DNA of 64,000 bases, from NCBI RefSeq assembly GCF_006337065.1, contig NZ_CP040872.1, positions 3,100,001-3,164,000 on the forward strand, given 5' to 3'. The first letter of the stretch is position 1, and the number at the start of each line of letters is the position of its first letter. This DNA is from Agromyces laixinhei. GTDB taxonomy: Bacteria; Actinomycetota; Actinomycetes; Actinomycetales; Microbacteriaceae. Positions 44,832-53,230 of the stretch are shown piece by piece. The notes below the pieces were generated by a model. The model had not been told where the DNA came from, did no database searches, and saw nothing but the letters and a program-made list of their open reading frames with translations. The translations under genes were made by a program, and so were the position numbers.

Positions 44832-45323
44832 ATGAGTCTCGATACGCGCGCCGAAGACGCCAGGCCGCCGACCCGCCGCGTTGCATTCCAGCTCTCGCAA
44901 CTCGGCTCCCTGGCCTCGGCTCGCTTCGCCGACCGCGTTGCCGAACTCGGCCTGCAGCCGAGCGATATCGGGCTCCTCCGCATCATCGCGGGTGACCCCG
45001 GCCTCAGTCAGCAGTCGCTCGCCGGCAGGCTCGGCGTGGTGCCGAGCCGTGTCGTCGCGCTCATCGACGGGCTGGAACGCAAGGGGCTCGTCGAGCGCAG
45101 CCGCAGCACGATCGACCGTCGAAACTACGAGCTGCGGCTCGCTCAGAACGGCGCCGACGCGATGTCGGAGATGCGCCGGATCGGAGCCGCGCACGAGGCC
45201 GACTTCCTCAGTCCGCTCAGCGCTGACGAACGCAGGTCGCTCGGCACCCTGCTCACGAAGCTCGCCGAACACTACGGGCTCGACGCCGAGGTGCACCCCG
45301 GCTATCGCAGCAGTCACGGCTAG
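44832..45323 (+). CDS. MarR family regulator
   Basis: 163 residues. Winged helix LSQQSLAGRLGVVPSRVVAL with wing RSTIDRRNYELRL. Start: ATG 44832 after a TATGCT -10; the ATG at 44820 lies within that -10. It diverges from the membrane-protein/SGNH operon, its probable target, and is followed by a strong hairpin before the MMPL fusion gene. Confidence 0.88.
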   Translation: MSLDTRAEDARPPTRRVAFQLSQLGSLASARFADRVAELGLQPSDIGLLRIIAGDPGLSQQSLAGRLGVVPSRVVALIDGLERKGLVERSRSTIDRRNYELRLAQNGADAMSEMRRIGAAHEADFLSPLSADERRSLGTLLTKLAEHYGLDAEVHPGYRSSHG

Positions 45324-45324
45324 G

Positions 45325-45346
45325 GCGCCCGGCGGGCGCCGGGCGC
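45325..45346 (+). terminator. Hairpin directly after the MarR stop
   Basis: Perfect 10-bp arms GCGCCCGGCG / CGCCGGGCGC separated by GG. It begins 2 bp after the TAG stop and separates MarR from the MMPL-YhgE transcription unit. Confidence 0.7.
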
Positions 45347-45406
45347 GCTCGAAGCCCTGCATCGCCGCGGCGAGCGCACCGCTCGGGTCGCCGACGATCC
45401 TGCTGC

Positions 45407-45436
45407 TTGCGCCGCTTGCGGGCGAACCTCTAGGTT
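45407..45436 (+). promoter_or_regulatory. Possible promoter of the MMPL-YhgE operon
   Basis: -35-like TTGCGC (45407-45412), 18-bp spacer, -10 TAGGTT (45431-45436); the leader to GTG 45494 would be about 50 nt. Confidence 0.35.
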
Positions 45437-45493
45437 GAGGGTCACCAGTCGTCCTGAGGAATCCTCTGCGACTGCGGGGGAAGAACATCCGAC

Positions 45494-48295
45494 GTGTCCT
45501 CAGCGCTGTACGCACTCGGGCGGTGGGCCTACCGGGCTCGCGGCCTGGTTCTCGCGGGCTGGCTCATCGCACTGGCCGTGCTCTTCACGGGCGCGGCCCT
45601 GTTCGGCGTCGGCACCGACAACACGTACCGTATTCCGGGCACCGAATCGCAGGAGGCGCTCGATGCCCTCGCCCGCACCTTTCCGCAGGTGAGCGGCAGC
45701 TCCGCGCAATTGGTCGCCGTGGCGCCCGACGGCGGCGACGTGACCGACTCCGACTTCGAAGCCGCGGTCGAAGCCGCCGTCGACGAACTCGCAGGCATCC
45801 CCCAGGTCTCGTCGGCGACCTCCCCCTACTCCTCGACCGCGACTCCGAACATCAGCGACGACGACTCGGCCGTGCTCGTGCCCATCCAGCTCTCGGTCGG
45901 CACGACCTCGGTGCTGCCGTCGACCGCCGATGCGCTGCAAGACGAAGGCGCCGCCCTCGAGGCGGCACTGCCCGCGGGCTCCCAGGTCGCCGTCGGCGGC
46001 CAGCTCTTCTCCCAGAGCGCCGCAGGCATCGGCGTCACCGAACTCATCGGCATCGTGATCGCCTTCGCCGTGCTGTTCGTGACCTTCGCGTCGTTCGCTG
46101 CGGCGGGCCTCCCCCTCATCACGGCACTGCTCGGCGCCGGCGCATCGCTCGCGATCGTCTTCATCGGCACCGGATTCCTGACGATCACCTCGACGACGCC
46201 CCTGCTCGCGCTCATGCTCGGACTCGCGGTCGGCATCGACTACGCGCTCTTCATCATCTCCCGGCATCAGGATCAGCTGAAGCAGGGCCACGATCCGGCA
46301 GAGTCGGCGGCGCGCGCGGTCGCGACGGCCGGGTCGGCGGTCGTGTTCGCCGCGATCACGGTCATCATCGCGCTGCTCGGGCTCGCCGTCGCCGGCATCC
46401 CGTTCCTCACCACCATGGGCGTCGCCGCGGCGCTCGCGGTCGCGATCGCCGTGCTCGTCTCGCTCACGCTCATCCCGGCGCTGCTGGGTTTCACCGGCTG
46501 GCGCGTGGTCGCCAGGCGATACCGGCCCGCGGTCGCGCCTGCGGGGGGCGACGATGACGATCGCGACGTCGGCGACGACCCAGATGACGACGAGGAACTG
46601 GCTCCCGAACCGGTGCGGCACAGTCGACTCTTCTTCGGCTGGGTGCGCGCAGCGACTCGATGGCCGGTCGTCACGATCGTCGTCATCGTCGCCGCGCTCG
46701 GGCTCGCGGCGGTGCCGGCCGTGCACCTGAGCCTCGCCCTGCCCGACGCGGGCTCGCTCGAGGAGGGCGACCCCGGCCGAGTGGCCTTCGACCTCATCGA
46801 CGAGCACTTCGGGCCCGGCTACAACGGCCCGCTCATCGTGACGGGGTCGATCATCCAGAGCACCGACCCCGTCGGGCTCATGGACGATCTCGGCGCCGAG
46901 ATCGCGGGCGTGCCCGGCGTGGCATCCGTCGCCCTCTCGACGCCGAACGAGGGAGGCGACACGGGCATCGTGCAGGTCATCCCCGAGGGCGGCCCCGACT
47001 CGGAGTCGACGAAGGACCTCGTCGGCGAACTGCGCTCGATGCACGACCACTTCGAGGAGGAGTACGGCGTCGACCTCTCGGTGACGAGCTACACCGCCGC
47101 CGGCATCGACATCTCGGCGCGCCTCGCCGAGGCGCTGCTGCCGTTCGGGCTGCTCGTCGTCGGCCTCTCGCTCGTGCTGCTCGCCATGGTGTTCCGTTCC
47201 ATCGTCGTGCCCGTCACCGCTGCGCTCGGCTACGCGCTCTCGGTCGCGGCGGCGTTCGGCCTGACGACCCTCGTGTTCGTCGACGGGTTCCTCGCCGACG
47301 CCCTGAACGTCGCCGATGTCGGCACGGTGATCAGCTTCATGCCGATCATCGTGATGGGCGTGCTGTTCGGTCTCGCGATGGACTACGAGGTGTTCCTCGT
47401 CAGCCGCATGCGGGAGGACTTCGTGCACAACGGCGACCCGCACCTCGCGGTCGAGCGCGGCTTCCTGAGCTCGTCTCGGGTGGTCACCGCGGCCGCCATC
47501 ATCATGTTCGCCGTGTTCGCGGCGTTCATCCCCGAGGGCGATGCATCGATCCAGCCGATCGCCTTCGGGCTCGCGGTGGGCGTCGCGATCGACGCCTTCA
47601 TCGTGCGGATGACGCTCATTCCCGCCGTGCTCTCGGTGTTCGGGCGGTGGTCGTGGTGGATTCCGGCTTCGCTCGACCGCCTGCTGCCGCGCTTCGACAT
47701 CGAGGGCGAAGGGCTCGCACGCGAATTCGAGCTCGCAGAGTGGCCGGAGCCGGGTGACCGGCTCGCCATCGCGGCCGAAGACGTGCAGGTCGCGGGTGCC
47801 GAGCTCGGGGACGGGTTCGCCGTGAGAGTCGGCGCCGGCGAGGTGCTCGAGGTGTCGGGCGACTCGGCGTTGACCCGCCGCGCCCTGCTGCTCGCGCTCG
47901 GCGGACGGCTGCCGGTCACCGGCGGCCGGCTCAAGATCGCCGGCTTCGTACTGCCGGCGCGTGCGGCCGCAGTACGCGCCCGCTCGGCGTTCGTGCCGGC
48001 CGACCGCGTGGCCGACCCGGGCGCCGCGGTCGCCGACGCGCTCGCCAGCGGGGCATCCGTCGTGATGCTCGACGGCGCCGACGGCGTCATCGACCCCGCG
48101 ATCCGCTCGAGCATCCGCCGCCTGCTGACGGATGCCGCGTCGAGCGCCCATCGCCATGACGCGCATGCGCTCACCGTGGTGATCGCGCACGGCGGCACAG
48201 CGGCGGCGAGCGAGTTCGTGCCGCCCGGCACGATCGTGCACACCGTGCACCTCGACGCGGCGCGGCTCGAGTCATCGCCGATGAGGGTGAGCTGA
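45494..48295 (+). CDS. MMPL exporter fused to a degenerate ABC ATPase-like domain
   Basis: 933 residues. Residues 1 to about 735 are an MMPL/RND-type transporter with about 12 helices (VGIDYALFIISRHQ, MGVLFGLAMDYEVFLVSRM). Residues about 752-933 look like an ABC nucleotide-binding domain that has lost its catalytic motifs. The Walker A position reads VSGDSALTRRALLLALGG with no GK, the segment LPVTGGRLKIAGFVLP matches the strand after the P-loop, and the Walker B position reads VVMLDGADG without the Glu. It is followed 1 bp later by a YhgE/Pip gene. The domain may be a structural or regulatory remnant. Confidence 0.85.
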   Translation: MSSALYALGRWAYRARGLVLAGWLIALAVLFTGAALFGVGTDNTYRIPGTESQEALDALARTFPQVSGSSAQLVAVAPDGGDVTDSDFEAAVEAAVDELAGIPQVSSATSPYSSTATPNISDDDSAVLVPIQLSVGTTSVLPSTADALQDEGAALEAALPAGSQVAVGGQLFSQSAAGIGVTELIGIVIAFAVLFVTFASFAAAGLPLITALLGAGASLAIVFIGTGFLTITSTTPLLALMLGLAVGIDYALFIISRHQDQLKQGHDPAESAARAVATAGSAVVFAAITVIIALLGLAVAGIPFLTTMGVAAALAVAIAVLVSLTLIPALLGFTGWRVVARRYRPAVAPAGGDDDDRDVGDDPDDDEELAPEPVRHSRLFFGWVRAATRWPVVTIVVIVAALGLAAVPAVHLSLALPDAGSLEEGDPGRVAFDLIDEHFGPGYNGPLIVTGSIIQSTDPVGLMDDLGAEIAGVPGVASVALSTPNEGGDTGIVQVIPEGGPDSESTKDLVGELRSMHDHFEEEYGVDLSVTSYTAAGIDISARLAEALLPFGLLVVGLSLVLLAMVFRSIVVPVTAALGYALSVAAAFGLTTLVFVDGFLADALNVADVGTVISFMPIIVMGVLFGLAMDYEVFLVSRMREDFVHNGDPHLAVERGFLSSSRVVTAAAIIMFAVFAAFIPEGDASIQPIAFGLAVGVAIDAFIVRMTLIPAVLSVFGRWSWWIPASLDRLLPRFDIEGEGLAREFELAEWPEPGDRLAIAAEDVQVAGAELGDGFAVRVGAGEVLEVSGDSALTRRALLLALGGRLPVTGGRLKIAGFVLPARAAAVRARSAFVPADRVADPGAAVADALASGASVVMLDGADGVIDPAIRSSIRRLLTDAASSAHRHDAHALTVVIAHGGTAAASEFVPPGTIVHTVHLDAARLESSPMRVS

Positions 48296-48296
48296 G

Positions 48297-50138
48297 ATGA
48301 CCGGGCCGTTCTCGGCGGGCGCCGGCTCCGAGCGTCTGGGCATCGTCGCGATCGTCGGCATGCTGGCCGTGCCGCTCCTCACCGGGGGCGTGCTCACCTG
48401 GGCGCTCGCGACCCCGACGGCCCACCTCGACCGGGTCACGGCCGCGATCGTGAACGACGACGAGCCGGTGACGGTCGACGGCAGCACCGTGCCCCTCGGT
48501 CGCCAGCTCGCCGCGGGGCTGATGGGCGGGGGCACACCAGACGGCGACACCCCGGAGCATGACCCCCAGAACTTCACGTGGGTGCTGACGAACGACGATG
48601 AGGCGACCGCAGGCCTGCGCAACGGCCGCTACGTCGCGGTCGTGACGATTCCCGCGTCGTTCTCGGCATCGGCGACCTCCATGGGCGGCCCCGCGGCGAG
48701 CGCGGTGCACGCCGAGATCGAGGTGACGACGACCCCGGCGTCTGCTGCGCTCGACCCCGCACTGACCGAGGCCGTGACGTCGACCGCGGTCGCCTCGATG
48801 AACGCACAGCTCATCTCGCAGTACCTCGGCAACGTGTACGAGGGCTTCAATACGATCGAGCAGCAGATCAGCGACGCGGCATCCGGGGCCTCGAGCCTCG
48901 CGGCCGGCGCGGTTTCACTCGCCGACGGCGCGGCGACACTGGCGAGCGGCGCTGCACAACTGGCCGCCGGTCTCGGCGCGCTCGACACCGGCAGCGATTC
49001 CCTCGCGGCGGGCCTCGCCGAGCTCGATGCGGCAGCACAGGGGCTTCCCGAAGCAGCGGCCCTGCTCGCCGAGGGCGCCGCCGAGGTCTCGTCGGCACTC
49101 GACACGGTCGCGTCGAAGCTCGACGGCGCGACGACCGAGTTCTCGGCGGTCGTCGCCGAGATCTGCGCGCTGCCGGGCCCCGGCACCGTGTGCGGGCGGG
49201 CGACGGGAGCACTCGGCACCCTCCAGACCGCGAATCGGGATGTCGCGACGCTCGCGAGCGGCGCCGACCAGGTCGCAGCGGGCGCGGAAGAACTCGCCGC
49301 CGGCATGACCGCGCTCGTCGGAGGGCTCGACGCCTCTGCCGAGGGTGCCGACGAGGTCGCGGCGGGGGCCGACGCATCGAATGCCGGTGCCGCGTCGCTC
49401 GCCACGGGCGCCGCGAGCCTCGTGACGGGCGCCGATCAGGTCGAGACCGGTGCCGCCCAACTCGCCGACGGGCTCGAGCAGGCGGCCGAGCAACTGCCGA
49501 GCTACTCGGACTCCGACATCGAGATCCTGTCGTCGGTCGTGTCGCAACCCGTGAACGTGACGCAGTTCTCGCCGGCCGCCGGCTGGCAGACCGTGCCGCT
49601 CTACGCCGTCGTGGCGCTCTGGGTCGGCGGGATCGTTCTCGCCCTCGCCCGGCAGGCGGTGCCGCTACGCCGCTTGCTGACGGCGACGTCGTCGGGGCGC
49701 ATCGCGCTGCAGGCGATGCTGCCGGGTGTCGCGATCGGCGCCGTGCAGGGGCTCGTCGTCGGCGTCGCGTTCCTCGTCGCCGTCGCCGTCGACCCGGCGC
49801 AAGGGCTCGGCTTCACCGCAGCGGCCGTCGCGGTCGGCGCCGTGTTCGCCGCGGTGAACCAGGGGCTTGCGGCATCGTTCGGAGCGGTCGGCCGACTCGC
49901 GGCGGCATTCGTGGGGGCGATCGCACTCGCGGCCGGGTTGTCGTCGACCGTGCCGCCAGCCGTCGACTCGCTCGCCGCAGCGTTCCCGACCACGCCTGGG
50001 CTCGAACTCCTGCTCGCCACGCTCACCGCGGGCACGGTGTGGGCGGCGCTCACGGGCCTCGTGCTCTTCGCGCTGCTCGGCGTCGCCCTCGTGTTCGCCG
50101 GAGTCGCGGCTCGCCGCACGGTTCGCGTCAGTCGCTGA
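48297..50138 (+). CDS. YhgE/Pip-type membrane protein
   Basis: 613 residues. One N-terminal membrane helix (about 16-38), a long extracytoplasmic region containing Ala/Gly/Leu heptads (GAVSLADGAATLASGAAQLA and many similar, about 200-390) and about five C-terminal helices, as in ABC-2/Pip/YhgE proteins linked to phage infection or type VII export. It starts 1 bp after the MMPL fusion gene stop, so the two probably form one export machine. Its 3' end overlaps the sigma-factor gene on the other strand by 11 bp. Confidence 0.85.
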   Translation: MTGPFSAGAGSERLGIVAIVGMLAVPLLTGGVLTWALATPTAHLDRVTAAIVNDDEPVTVDGSTVPLGRQLAAGLMGGGTPDGDTPEHDPQNFTWVLTNDDEATAGLRNGRYVAVVTIPASFSASATSMGGPAASAVHAEIEVTTTPASAALDPALTEAVTSTAVASMNAQLISQYLGNVYEGFNTIEQQISDAASGASSLAAGAVSLADGAATLASGAAQLAAGLGALDTGSDSLAAGLAELDAAAQGLPEAAALLAEGAAEVSSALDTVASKLDGATTEFSAVVAEICALPGPGTVCGRATGALGTLQTANRDVATLASGADQVAAGAEELAAGMTALVGGLDASAEGADEVAAGADASNAGAASLATGAASLVTGADQVETGAAQLADGLEQAAEQLPSYSDSDIEILSSVVSQPVNVTQFSPAAGWQTVPLYAVVALWVGGIVLALARQAVPLRRLLTATSSGRIALQAMLPGVAIGAVQGLVVGVAFLVAVAVDPAQGLGFTAAAVAVGAVFAAVNQGLAASFGAVGRLAAAFVGAIALAAGLSSTVPPAVDSLAAAFPTTPGLELLLATLTAGTVWAALTGLVLFALLGVALVFAGVAARRTVRVSR

Positions 50139-51009
50139 CGTCGCCGACGATGCGGTCGGCGCCGATCGAGGCGAGGCGCTCCGGATCCGCGAGCACGTCG
50201 AGCGACACGATGCGGTCGCCGTCGAGCTCGAACGCCATGATCGAGACGACCCGCCCGTGCACCATCGCGGCGACGCCCGGCCGGCCGCCGATCAGCACGG
50301 GTGTCGAGTGCCCGGCCAGACGCCCGGAGAGCACGGCCTGCTCGGCGATCGCCCGCGATCCCTCGACGAGCTGGGTCGACGTGCCGTAGTCGGCGCGCAG
50401 CACCGCGCCGTCGTCGAGGAGCCCGAGCAGCGCGTCGAGGTCGCCGTGCTGTGCTGCGGCGAGCCAGGCATCGACGATCCGCCGGCCGCGCTCCCGGGCC
50501 GGCCGCACCGGCTCCTCGGCGCCGCGCACTCGCCGGCGCGCCCGCGACGCGAGCTGCCGTGCCGCCTCGGGCGAACGGTCGAGGGCGACCGCGACCTCGT
50601 CGAACGACCGACCGAAGACATCGTGCAGCACGAGCGCGATCCGCTCGGCCGGGCTGAGCGTCTCGAGCAGCACGAGCAGTGCGGTGCTGATGCGATCGCT
50701 CTGCACAACGAGCTCCGCCGGATCGGCGTCGTCCGCGACCGGCTCGTCGCGCCAGGGCGCGACCTGCCACGAATGCTCCCGCGTCCTCCGGGGCGCACGC
50801 AGCACGTCGAGGCAGACCCGGGAGACGACGGTCGTCAACCACGCCTCGAGATTGTCGATGCCCGCGGCGTCGACCCGCTCGAGCCGAAGCCAGGTCTCCT
50901 GCACCGCGTCGTCGGCGTCTGCGGGCGAACCGAGCAATTGCGTGGCGACCGCACGCAGCCGCGGCCGCTCGGTCTCGAATCGCCGGGCGAGCATTCGTCG
51001 GTCGGTCAT
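50128..51009 (-). CDS. ECF41-group sigma factor (SigJ-like)
   Basis: 293 residues. Sigma-2 (about 10-75) and sigma-4 (about 110-160) regions lead to a C-terminal SnoaL-like domain. The hallmark linker and C-terminal motifs of ECF41 are recognisable as WRDEPV (for WLPEP), DDGAVLRADYG (for DGGG) and LADPERL (for NPDKL). This fused domain replaces an anti-sigma factor and tunes activity. The divergent gene at 51087 is the epimerase-type partner often found with ECF41. Between them are two perfect matches to the ECF41 promoter consensus, so it likely activates itself and its partner. Confidence 0.92.
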   Translation of the reverse strand: MTDRRMLARRFETERPRLRAVATQLLGSPADADDAVQETWLRLERVDAAGIDNLEAWLTTVVSRVCLDVLRAPRRTREHSWQVAPWRDEPVADDADPAELVVQSDRISTALLVLLETLSPAERIALVLHDVFGRSFDEVAVALDRSPEAARQLASRARRRVRGAEEPVRPARERGRRIVDAWLAAAQHGDLDALLGLLDDGAVLRADYGTSTQLVEGSRAIAEQAVLSGRLAGHSTPVLIGGRPGVAAMVHGRVVSIMAFELDGDRIVSLDVLADPERLASIGADRIVGDVSD

Positions 51010-51035
51010 GTCACATCTCCTCGGGTTCGTTCGTC
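51009..51035 (+). promoter_or_regulatory. ECF41-type promoter for the NAD(P)-binding partner gene
   Basis: TGTCACA (51009-51015), exactly 16 bp, then CGTC (51032-51035): the known ECF41 consensus. Transcription would start near 51040, about 45 nt before ATG 51087. Confidence 0.82.
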
Positions 51036-51043
51036 GGTATGTC

Positions 51044-51070
51044 GACGAGGGAACACCCTCGGATGTGACA
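51044..51070 (-). promoter_or_regulatory. ECF41-type promoter for the sigma-factor gene itself
   Basis: On the minus strand TGTCACA (51070-51064), exactly 16 bp, then CGTC (51047-51044). It mirrors the opposite promoter; each -35 lies downstream of the other's start point, so RNA polymerase should not occupy both at once. Confidence 0.82.
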
Positions 51071-51086
51071 CGAGAGGAACTCGACC

Positions 51087-51866
51087 ATGGCTACACCTCT
51101 ACTCGTGACCGGTGGAACCGGCAACCTCGGCAGCCGCGTGGTGCCGATCCTGCGTGACTCCGGCCGCGAACTCAGGATCCTGTCCCGGCATCCGCGTGCG
51201 AGCGAACCGGGCATCGGGCATGTCTCGGGCGACACCGTCGCCGGCGAGGGGCTCGCCGCAGCGCTCGACGGCGTCGACGTCGTGCTGCACCTCGCGGGCG
51301 GAGCGAAGGGCGACGATGTCGCGGCGCGAAACCTCGCCGCCGCCGCGCGCGACGCCGGGGTGAGGCACCTCGTGCTCATCTCGGTCATCGGTGCCGACCG
51401 CATGCCCATCGGCTACTTCCGGGCGAAGGCGGCGGCAGAGCGAGCGATCGCCGGCTCGGGCGTGGCCTGGTCGGTGCTGCGTGCCGCTCAACTGCACGAC
51501 TTCGTGCTCCCGGTCGCACGAGGTCTGGCACGGATGCCCATCACACCGCTGCCCGGCGGCCTTCGCTTCGAGCCGGTCCACGGCGACGAGGTGGCCGCAC
51601 GACTGGCCGAACTCGCGCTCGGCGAGCCCGCCGGCCGGGTCGCCGACCTGGCAGGGCCGGAAGTACTCGATGTTCGCCGGCTCGTCGCGACGTTCCGCGA
51701 GGCGATGGGCGCGCGGCCGCGGCGCGGCCTGCCGATCCGCCTGCCCGGCGCCGTCGGACGCGCCTACCGCGCGGGAGACAATCTCGCGTCTGCGGGAGCG
51801 GAACGCGGTGCACGCACCTGGCGGAGCTTCGTGGCCGAGCGCGAGACCGCGGCCGCCCGGCCGTGA
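51087..51866 (+). CDS. NAD(P)H-binding epimerase-like protein (ECF41 partner)
   Basis: 259 residues. Rossmann motif GGTGNLGS (residues 9-16) and a Lys in GYFRAKAAAERAI, as in NmrA/SDR-type oxidoreductases. This class (carboxymuconolactone decarboxylase, oxidoreductase or epimerase) is the conserved neighbour and target of ECF41 sigma factors. GAGAGGA precedes the ATG by about 8 nt. Substrate unknown; redox stress or electrophile handling is a guess from the sigma group. Confidence 0.88.
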   Translation: MATPLLVTGGTGNLGSRVVPILRDSGRELRILSRHPRASEPGIGHVSGDTVAGEGLAAALDGVDVVLHLAGGAKGDDVAARNLAAAARDAGVRHLVLISVIGADRMPIGYFRAKAAAERAIAGSGVAWSVLRAAQLHDFVLPVARGLARMPITPLPGGLRFEPVHGDEVAARLAELALGEPAGRVADLAGPEVLDVRRLVATFREAMGARPRRGLPIRLPGAVGRAYRAGDNLASAGAERGARTWRSFVAERETAAARP

Positions 51867-51880
51867 GGCGAGCACCCGCC

Positions 51881-53230
51881 TCAGGGTGTCCACCACGGCC
51901 GCAGCGGCATCCCGTCCGTGCCGCCGCGCTCGTCGGGCCGCACGGCGAGCACCTGGTGCAGCTGGATGCCGCCCGTCTCGAAGGCGAGCCGCGAGCCGGC
52001 CATGTACAGCCCCCACACCTTCGCGGTCGGCAGCCCGACCTCGGCGACCGCGTCATCCCAGTGCTCCACGAGGTTCGCACACCAGTCGCGCAGCGTCATC
52101 GCGTAGTGCAGCCGAAGATTCTCCTCGTGCACGACCTCGAGACCGACGTCTTGCGCCTCGGTGATGATGCGGCCCGACCCCGTGAGCTCGCCGTCGGGAA
52201 AGACGTAGCGGTCGATGAACCCCTTCGCCGCGGGCTCCGAGCGGTTGTCGGGGCGCGTGATGCAGTGGTTGAGCAGCAGCCCGCCCGTGCGCAGTCGCGA
52301 CTGCAGGAAGGTGAAGTACGAGGAGTAGTTGCGCACCCCGATGTGCTCGAGCAGGCCGATCGATGACACGGCGTCGAACCCGGTCTCCGGGATGTCGCGG
52401 TAGTCGCCGAACCGCACCTCGGCCAGTTCCGAGAGGCCCTCGGCCTCGATCGCCTGCTTCGCCCAGACGGTCTGCTCCTCAGACAGGGTGACCCCGAGCG
52501 CCCGGATGCCGCGGCGTGCCGCATAGCGCACCATGCCGCCCCACCCGCAGCCGACGTCGAGGAGCCGGTCGCCGGGCGAGAGGCGCAGCTTCTCGAACAC
52601 GAGCCGGTACTTGTTCTCCTGAGCTTCGTCGAGTGATGCGTCAGCGCCCGGGTAGCACGCGCAGGTGTACGTCATCGAGGGGCCGAGCACCCACTCGTAG
52701 AAGGTGTTCGAGACGTCGTAGTGGTGGTGGATCGCCTCGGCGTCGCGGTGCTTGCTGTGCCGCAGTCCCTCGGCGATGCGACGCCAGCGCGGCGGCGCCT
52801 CCTCTGGCGGCGGCGCGATCGGACGCAGGTGCTCGAGGCCGATCGAACGGATGACGTGGGCCATCGTGCGCGGCGGCGGCAGCTTGAAGACCAATTCGTC
52901 GGCGAGCGCCTTCAACAGCTCGAAGGGGTCGCCGGGGTGCACGCCGTGGATGTCGAGGTCGCCGGCGATGTACGCGCGCGCGAGCCCGAGGTCGCCGCGC
53001 CCCGTGGCGAGGTAGGTCGTGCCCCGCGGGCTCGTGAGCTCGATCCCGAGCGCGGCATCGGCCGGCCCGGCCGAGCTGCCGTCGTAGGCGGTGAAGCGCA
53101 GCGGCAGCCGGCCCCCGGCGAAGATCTCGAGGATCTGCGCGAGGGTCAGCTTGCCCGGGGCATCCGTCGCCGCATCGTGCGCTGGAGTCTCCGCCGTCGT
53201 GTTCGCTGCGGCGCCCTTGGTCGTCGTCAT
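51881..53230 (-). CDS. TmsB/BfaB-like fatty-acyl methyltransferase (CFA synthase family)
   Basis: 449 residues. Cyclopropane-fatty-acid-synthase family: SAM-binding LLDVGCGWGGMVRYAA, preceded by HYDVSNTFYEWVLG and SMTYTCACY. An additional N-terminal SCP2-like domain (about 30-110) is typical of actinobacterial CFAS proteins. It overlaps the FAD-oxidoreductase gene by 4 bp. That pair matches the TmsA/TmsB (BfaA/BfaB) system that methylenates and then reduces C10 of oleoyl chains to 10-methylstearate. Confidence 0.88.
   Translation of the reverse strand: MTTTKGAAANTTAETPAHDAATDAPGKLTLAQILEIFAGGRLPLRFTAYDGSSAGPADAALGIELTSPRGTTYLATGRGDLGLARAYIAGDLDIHGVHPGDPFELLKALADELVFKLPPPRTMAHVIRSIGLEHLRPIAPPPEEAPPRWRRIAEGLRHSKHRDAEAIHHHYDVSNTFYEWVLGPSMTYTCACYPGADASLDEAQENKYRLVFEKLRLSPGDRLLDVGCGWGGMVRYAARRGIRALGVTLSEEQTVWAKQAIEAEGLSELAEVRFGDYRDIPETGFDAVSSIGLLEHIGVRNYSSYFTFLQSRLRTGGLLLNHCITRPDNRSEPAAKGFIDRYVFPDGELTGSGRIITEAQDVGLEVVHEENLRLHYAMTLRDWCANLVEHWDDAVAEVGLPTAKVWGLYMAGSRLAFETGGIQLHQVLAVRPDERGGTDGMPLRPWWTP

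Noticed and set aside
45500..48250. 916-codon open frame antisense to the MMPL fusion gene
   Set aside because: Arg/His/Asp-rich shadow; the + strand encodes a clear 12-helix transporter.
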